Assembly (NCBI GenBank): GCA_003222945.1
Contig: QHXM01000058.1
Location: forward strand, 1-32,712
Length of the DNA stretch: 32,712 nucleotides
Direction of reading: 5' to 3'
Origin: Acidobacteriota bacterium
Lineage (GTDB): Bacteria > Acidobacteriota > Blastocatellia > Pyrinomonadales > Pyrinomonadaceae
Shown: piece after piece, positions 29,674 through 32,712 of the stretch
Layout: each line of letters begins with the position of its first letter
Numbering within the stretch: the stretch's first letter is position 1
Made by a program: the position numbers and the translations under genes
The notes under the pieces: generated by a model
What the model saw: only the letters and a program-made list of their open reading frames with translations
What the model was told of the DNA's origin: nothing
Database searches by the model: none

Positions 29674-30852
29674 ATGGGAATCTTTGACGCAATCAAGTCA
29701 CAGTTTATTGAAGTCATAGAGTGGCTGGACGAATCCGGCAACACTATGCTCTATCGTTTCCCCGTGCGCGGGCAGGAGATTAAGAACAACGCGCAATTGA
29801 TCGTGCGCGAGTCGCAGGTCGCCGTCTTCGTTTACGAAGGACAGATAGCGGACGTTTTCACACCCGGTCGCTATTCTATTAGCGGCGGCAACACGCCGAT
29901 CTTAACTAAACTCGGCGCTTGGAAGTACGGATTCAACTCGCCCTTCAAATCCGAAGTCTATTTCGCAAACACGAAACAGTTCACGGACCTGAAATGGGGA
30001 ACTATGAACCCCATAATGATGCGCGACGCGGATTTCGGCATGGTCCGACTTCGCGCCTTCGGCATCTACTCAATACGCGTCGCGGACCCGCGCGCCTTCA
30101 TCAAAGAGGTCACTGGTACGAACGGCCATTTCGAGACGGAAGACATAGAAGGACAGTTGAAGCGAACGCTCGTCAGCGGCTTTACAGATGCTTTAGGCGA
30201 ATCGAAAATCCCCGCGCTTGACCTTGCATCGAACTACGACGAGTTAGGCCAGTTCTGTCGTAACAAGCTGAACGAGGAGTTCAAGTCTTACGGTCTTGAG
30301 TTGACTAAGTTCTTCGTCGAAAACATCTCTTTGCCGCCGGAGGTCGAAGCCGCTATGGACAAGCGCACCTCTATGGGCGTCATAGGAGACGTTGGACGCT
30401 ACCAACAATTCCAGGCCGCAGACGCAATGCGCGACGCGGCGCAGAATCCTTCGGGCGGCGCAGGTATTGGCGCAGGACTCGGCGCAGGCTTCGCCATAGG
30501 CAATCAGATGGCCGGTCAGATGTCTAACGCCATGAACCAGCCGCAGCAACAGCAGCAGCAGGGCGGCGGTGGCGCAGGCTCCGCGACCATCAAGTGTCCA
30601 AAGTGCGGCGCGGCAAACGTCGGCGGCGGTAAGTTCTGCAACGAGTGTGGCGCGAAACTCGAAGTCGCATCAGCAACAGTCCCCTGCGTCAAGTGCGGCG
30701 CACAGCTTCAGGAGGGCGCTAAATTCTGTAACGAGTGCGGCGCAAAGCAGGAGAAGCCCAAATGCCCTAACTGTCAGGCTGAAGTAGCAGTCGGCACGAA
30801 GTTCTGCAACGAGTGCGGAACGAAGATTGAAGGCGAGCAGCCGAACGCCTGA
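29674..30852 (+). CDS. SPFH/Band 7 domain protein with C-terminal zinc ribbons (YdjI-like)
   Basis: A 392-aa cytoplasmic protein. Residues about 1-245 are an SPFH-type domain of the YdjI or virion-core-protein-like class: YRFPVRGQEIKNNAQLIVRE, FTPGRYSISGGNTPILTKL, and FGMVRLRAFGIYSIRVADPR. A Gly/Ala-rich spacer and a six-glutamine run (codons 30544-30561) lead into three tandem zinc ribbons, each CxxC...KFCNECG. Such proteins are thought to form membrane-proximal oligomers in envelope stress, but the role here is inferred. ATG 29674 has AAGGAG at 29656-29661. A strong terminator follows. Confidence 0.9.
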   Translation: MGIFDAIKSQFIEVIEWLDESGNTMLYRFPVRGQEIKNNAQLIVRESQVAVFVYEGQIADVFTPGRYSISGGNTPILTKLGAWKYGFNSPFKSEVYFANTKQFTDLKWGTMNPIMMRDADFGMVRLRAFGIYSIRVADPRAFIKEVTGTNGHFETEDIEGQLKRTLVSGFTDALGESKIPALDLASNYDELGQFCRNKLNEEFKSYGLELTKFFVENISLPPEVEAAMDKRTSMGVIGDVGRYQQFQAADAMRDAAQNPSGGAGIGAGLGAGFAIGNQMAGQMSNAMNQPQQQQQQGGGGAGSATIKCPKCGAANVGGGKFCNECGAKLEVASATVPCVKCGAQLQEGAKFCNECGAKQEKPKCPNCQAEVAVGTKFCNECGTKIEGEQPNA

Positions 30853-30876
30853 TGATTCGTACAGTCAATAAGGACG

Positions 30877-30918
30877 AAGGGCACGCTCTGTATAAAATCA
30901 GGCGTGCCCTTTTCTTTT
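30877..30918 (+). terminator. Rho-independent terminator after the SPFH gene
   Basis: Stem AAGGGCACGC (30877-30886) / GCGTGCCCTT (30902-30911), then TTCTTTTT. It begins 25 bp after the stop codon. Confidence 0.9.
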
Positions 30919-30950
30919 TGCCCAGACGTTTCTGACTGTATATTGATTCT

Positions 30951-30980
30951 TTGCCTAGACCAACATAGACTAGTTATGAT
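30951..30980 (+). promoter_or_regulatory. Candidate promoter of the glycosyltransferase gene
   Basis: TTGCCT (30951-30956), an 18-bp spacer, then TATGAT (30975-30980) in TATGATAG. It lies between the upstream terminator and the gene. It shares TATGATAG with the egtB and lipid kinase leaders. Confidence 0.5.
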
Positions 30981-31027
30981 AGTAATTGCGCATAGGTCCG
31001 GTTGATAAGAATCTCAGTTTTTCCGTT

Positions 31028-31072
31028 TCTTCTGAATTCGAGGACTCTAGGGATTCTGTATTCTGCTTTTCA
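31028..31072. repeat. Partial short-period repeat, one-sided
   Basis: TTTCTTCTGAATTCGAGGAC through GGATTCTGTATTCTGCTTTTCA resembles the right arm of the element at 1578-1620 (CTGTATTCTGGATTCTGCTTTTG) and ends in the common TGCTTTTCA border (31064-31072). No matching left arm is seen. It lies in the glycosyltransferase leader. Confidence 0.6.
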
Positions 31073-31118
31073 TTACATCGCCTGCGATTTTGGACCGCCA
31101 ACCGCTTTGAGTGCCGAT

Positions 31119-31916
31119 ATGTCTGAGAAGAGAAGGCCAAAAGTTGTCGTCATCATGCCCGCTTACAATGCGGCAAAGACACTCAAGATGACCTACATGG
31201 AGTTGCCGCGCGACGTTGTGGACGTGGTCCTTCTGGTTGACGACGGCAGTTCCGACGAGACGGTCGAGATAGCACGGCAACTCAATCTGGAACTTTTCAT
31301 ACACAACCGGAATTACGGCTACGGAGGCAATCAGAAGACTTGCTACACGGAGGCTCTCAGAGCGGACGCGGATATTGTCGTCATGGTGCATCCTGACTAC
31401 CAGTACGACCCGACTTTTCTGCCCAAGATTGTCGAGCCGATTGAGCGCGACGAGGCAGACGTTGTGTTAGGCTCGCGGCTGATGAGCATCTCGCCCGTAA
31501 AGCAGGGAATGCCCTGGTGGAAATTCCTGGGCAACAGAATGTTGACGAAGGTTGAGAATCTTGCTTTCAATCTTAATCTTTCGGAGTATCATACGGGCTA
31601 CAGGGCCTTCAGCCGACAGGTTTTGGAAACGATCAACTTCCAGATGAACTCCGACAAGTTCATATTCGATCAGGAGGTCATAGCGCAGATCGTAGAGGCT
31701 CAGTTCAAAATCTCGGAAGTCGCCGTACCGACGCGCTATTTCCCAGAGGCATCGTCGGCCAGCCTCATTGACAGCTCGCGCTACGGCCTTGGCATACTCT
31801 GGCTTGTCTTTCGCTACCTGCTTCACAAGACCAAGCTGTTGCCCCAAAGAAAATTCCAGAGCCTGCGTCGCAGATACATGAAGATAGAAAAAGCCCCGAC
31901 CAACGTCAGCAATTAA
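31119..31916 (+). CDS. Family 2 glycosyltransferase (dolichyl-phosphate mannosyltransferase-like)
   Basis: GT-A fold transferase (265 aa) that would move a sugar from a nucleotide donor to a lipid-phosphate or glycan acceptor. Motifs: VVVIMPAYNAAKTLKMTYME, the nucleotide site VVLLVDDGSSDETVEIA, NRNYGYGGNQKTCYTEAL, the second Asp block VMVHPDYQYDP, VVLGSRLM and the late YHTGYRAFSRQVLE. No C-terminal GtrA or membrane domain is present, so it is probably peripheral. ATG at 31119 is chosen because the in-frame extension to 31002 is repeat-derived. It converges with a polytopic membrane protein gene. Envelope polysaccharide or lipid glycosylation is likely; the sugar is unknown. Confidence 0.9.
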   Translation: MSEKRRPKVVVIMPAYNAAKTLKMTYMELPRDVVDVVLLVDDGSSDETVEIARQLNLELFIHNRNYGYGGNQKTCYTEALRADADIVVMVHPDYQYDPTFLPKIVEPIERDEADVVLGSRLMSISPVKQGMPWWKFLGNRMLTKVENLAFNLNLSEYHTGYRAFSRQVLETINFQMNSDKFIFDQEVIAQIVEAQFKISEVAVPTRYFPEASSASLIDSSRYGLGILWLVFRYLLHKTKLLPQRKFQSLRRRYMKIEKAPTNVSN

Positions 31917-31977
31917 AGCGACCGGGAGGTCGTTTGAAAGATAGTAGCTGCGCCGCGTCCGAAGCCGGAAGAGCCGC

Positions 31978-32712
31978 TCAATCTTCCCTCACGTACAGAG
32001 CGAAAGCGAACTCTCCGTTCTCGTACCATTTCGCGTCGGCTAGTCGTAGTGAGTTGCCATACTGGTTTAGATGTTGCGGCGGTCCATCACCTTCCCCCAA
32101 CTTACTGCTGCGATACTCCACGATCAGATGATCGGCCCGCCGGACCATGTCGCGCGTCCAGGGCATTCTGTTCTCCTGCCCCTCGAACGGCACGGGCGTC
32201 ATTGCATTCACGGGCTGTAGGCCAGCGAAGACATAAGTCTCCCAGTAACCGCCCATGAGTATGGCGCGCGGAGATTTCTCGGCCAGCGCGAGCGCGATAT
32301 CTTTAATCGTCCGGTATTCCGGTCTGTAACTCCCCGCAGGGAATTTGATGGCGAGCAATATTAGTCCGGTCAGTAGGAAAGCGGGCTTGGCGAATTCACC
32401 GTGAGGACTGCGCCGCGCGCAGAACCTGATGATTAAAAACAGAGTCAGCATTCCACTCACGGGTCCGAACAGACTCGTCAGCGTCAAGTACCTGTCGTCG
32501 TAGTCGTTGAGCCGGACGTGGCTCACTATCACTGTGAGTATGAAATTAATGAGGGCTATGCCGTAAGCACCCACTATGAGAATCGCTGTGTCGTCCGTGA
32601 ATACGGCCTTCAACTTTCCGAGCAACTCGCCTTTCTTCTTCAACAGGGCGTAGCCGAAGGCGCAAAGCGCCGCGAGCAACGCCAGAGTAGCCAACAGGTG
32701 CAAAGGCCACCA
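31978..32712 (-). CDS. Polytopic membrane protein, partial (right edge), possible ArnT/PMT-type glycosyltransferase C-terminus
   Basis: The frame is open from the right window edge (codons TGG TGG CCT before the first TTG at 32703) to TGA at 31978, so the N-terminus is missing (245 codons plus stop seen). At least four membrane helices occur: HLLATLALLAALCAFGYAL, AILIVGAYGIALINFILTVI, FGPVSGMLTLFLIIRF and AFLLTGLILLAIKF. A 120-residue soluble C-terminal domain follows, with ALAEKSPRAILMGGYWETYV and RADHLIVEYRSSKLGEG. This layout resembles the end of dolichyl-phosphate-dependent glycosyltransferases with an external domain. Catalytic residues would be N-terminal and are outside the window, so the function is only suggested. 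The convergent glycosyltransferase gene supports an envelope glycan role. Confidence 0.65.
   Translation of the reverse strand, partial: WWPLHLLATLALLAALCAFGYALLKKKGELLGKLKAVFTDDTAILIVGAYGIALINFILTVIVSHVRLNDYDDRYLTLTSLFGPVSGMLTLFLIIRFCARRSPHGEFAKPAFLLTGLILLAIKFPAGSYRPEYRTIKDIALALAEKSPRAILMGGYWETYVFAGLQPVNAMTPVPFEGQENRMPWTRDMVRRADHLIVEYRSSKLGEGDGPPQHLNQYGNSLRLADAKWYENGEFAFALYVRED

Noticed and set aside
31002-31118. N-terminal extension of the glycosyltransferase frame
   Set aside because: It is translated repeat DNA; the GT2 fold begins directly after ATG 31119.
31917-31977. Terminator between the convergent glycosyltransferase and membrane protein genes
   Set aside because: CGACC-GGGA-GGTCG is only a 5-bp stem followed by TTT, too weak to call.

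Overview
The window looks like a chromosomal segment from a moderately GC-rich bacterium, most likely an Acidobacteriota member of the Blastocatellia/Pyrinomonadaceae type. This is inferred from style, not from a marker gene: a DUF4214-tailed diheme cytochrome/propeller protein, a transmembrane Ser/Thr kinase with a protease-like ectodomain, a membrane-anchored Cas4-like nuclease, and many short-period intergenic hairpin repeats. I see no phage, insertion sequence, CRISPR array or rRNA. One tRNA gene, tRNA-Ala(GGC), is present.

Layout. 1-5663 is an ergothioneine locus. On the minus strand lie egtD (histidine betaine synthase), egtA (gamma-glutamylcysteine ligase), an osmoprotectant-type ABC ATPase and its permease (cut by the left edge). 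On the plus strand, divergent from egtD, lies egtB (iron-dependent sulfoxide synthase). EgtC and EgtE are not in the window. 5908-8629 holds a Ser/Thr kinase whose external domain is a trypsin-fold pseudoprotease, plus a small companion gene. 8791-12548 (minus) carries a secreted M1 metallopeptidase and a quinone oxidoreductase. 12645-18353 has a DagK-type lipid kinase (plus), then on the minus strand a TolC-family protein with an extra C-terminal domain and an rpiB-tkt pentose-phosphate pair. 18640-25040 has a zinc-ribbon protein (plus), then on the minus strand a very large propeller/diheme cytochrome c/DUF4214 protein, two small unknown proteins and thioredoxin reductase. 25265-27769 is a plus-strand run: 3-hydroxyacyl-CoA dehydrogenase, PilZ protein, enoyl-CoA hydratase and a small membrane protein; dehydrogenase and hydratase perform adjacent steps of short-chain acyl-CoA metabolism. 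After the tRNA come a Cas4-like nuclease split over two overlapping membrane-protein genes, a VanZ-like protein, an SPFH/zinc-ribbon protein, a family 2 glycosyltransferase and the end of a polytopic membrane protein cut by the right edge.

The most striking non-gene signal is a set of hairpin-forming intergenic repeats. They fall into at least three types: 7-nt-period units such as CAGTAGG, GAGTCAG and GGGATGA with TGAAAAGCA-like borders; an AACCGCGAAATACGC palindrome of about 105 bp; and a CCACTAGCTTCAGCTAGTGG nested palindrome. They lie directly at gene 3' ends and several supply the stop codon itself. Three of the four convergent gene pairs are separated by one.

The best candidates for something new are the egt-linked transporter (possible ergothioneine transporter in a producer), the split membrane-embedded Cas4-like nuclease with its four cluster cysteines divided over two polypeptides, and the stop-codon-donating hairpin repeats.
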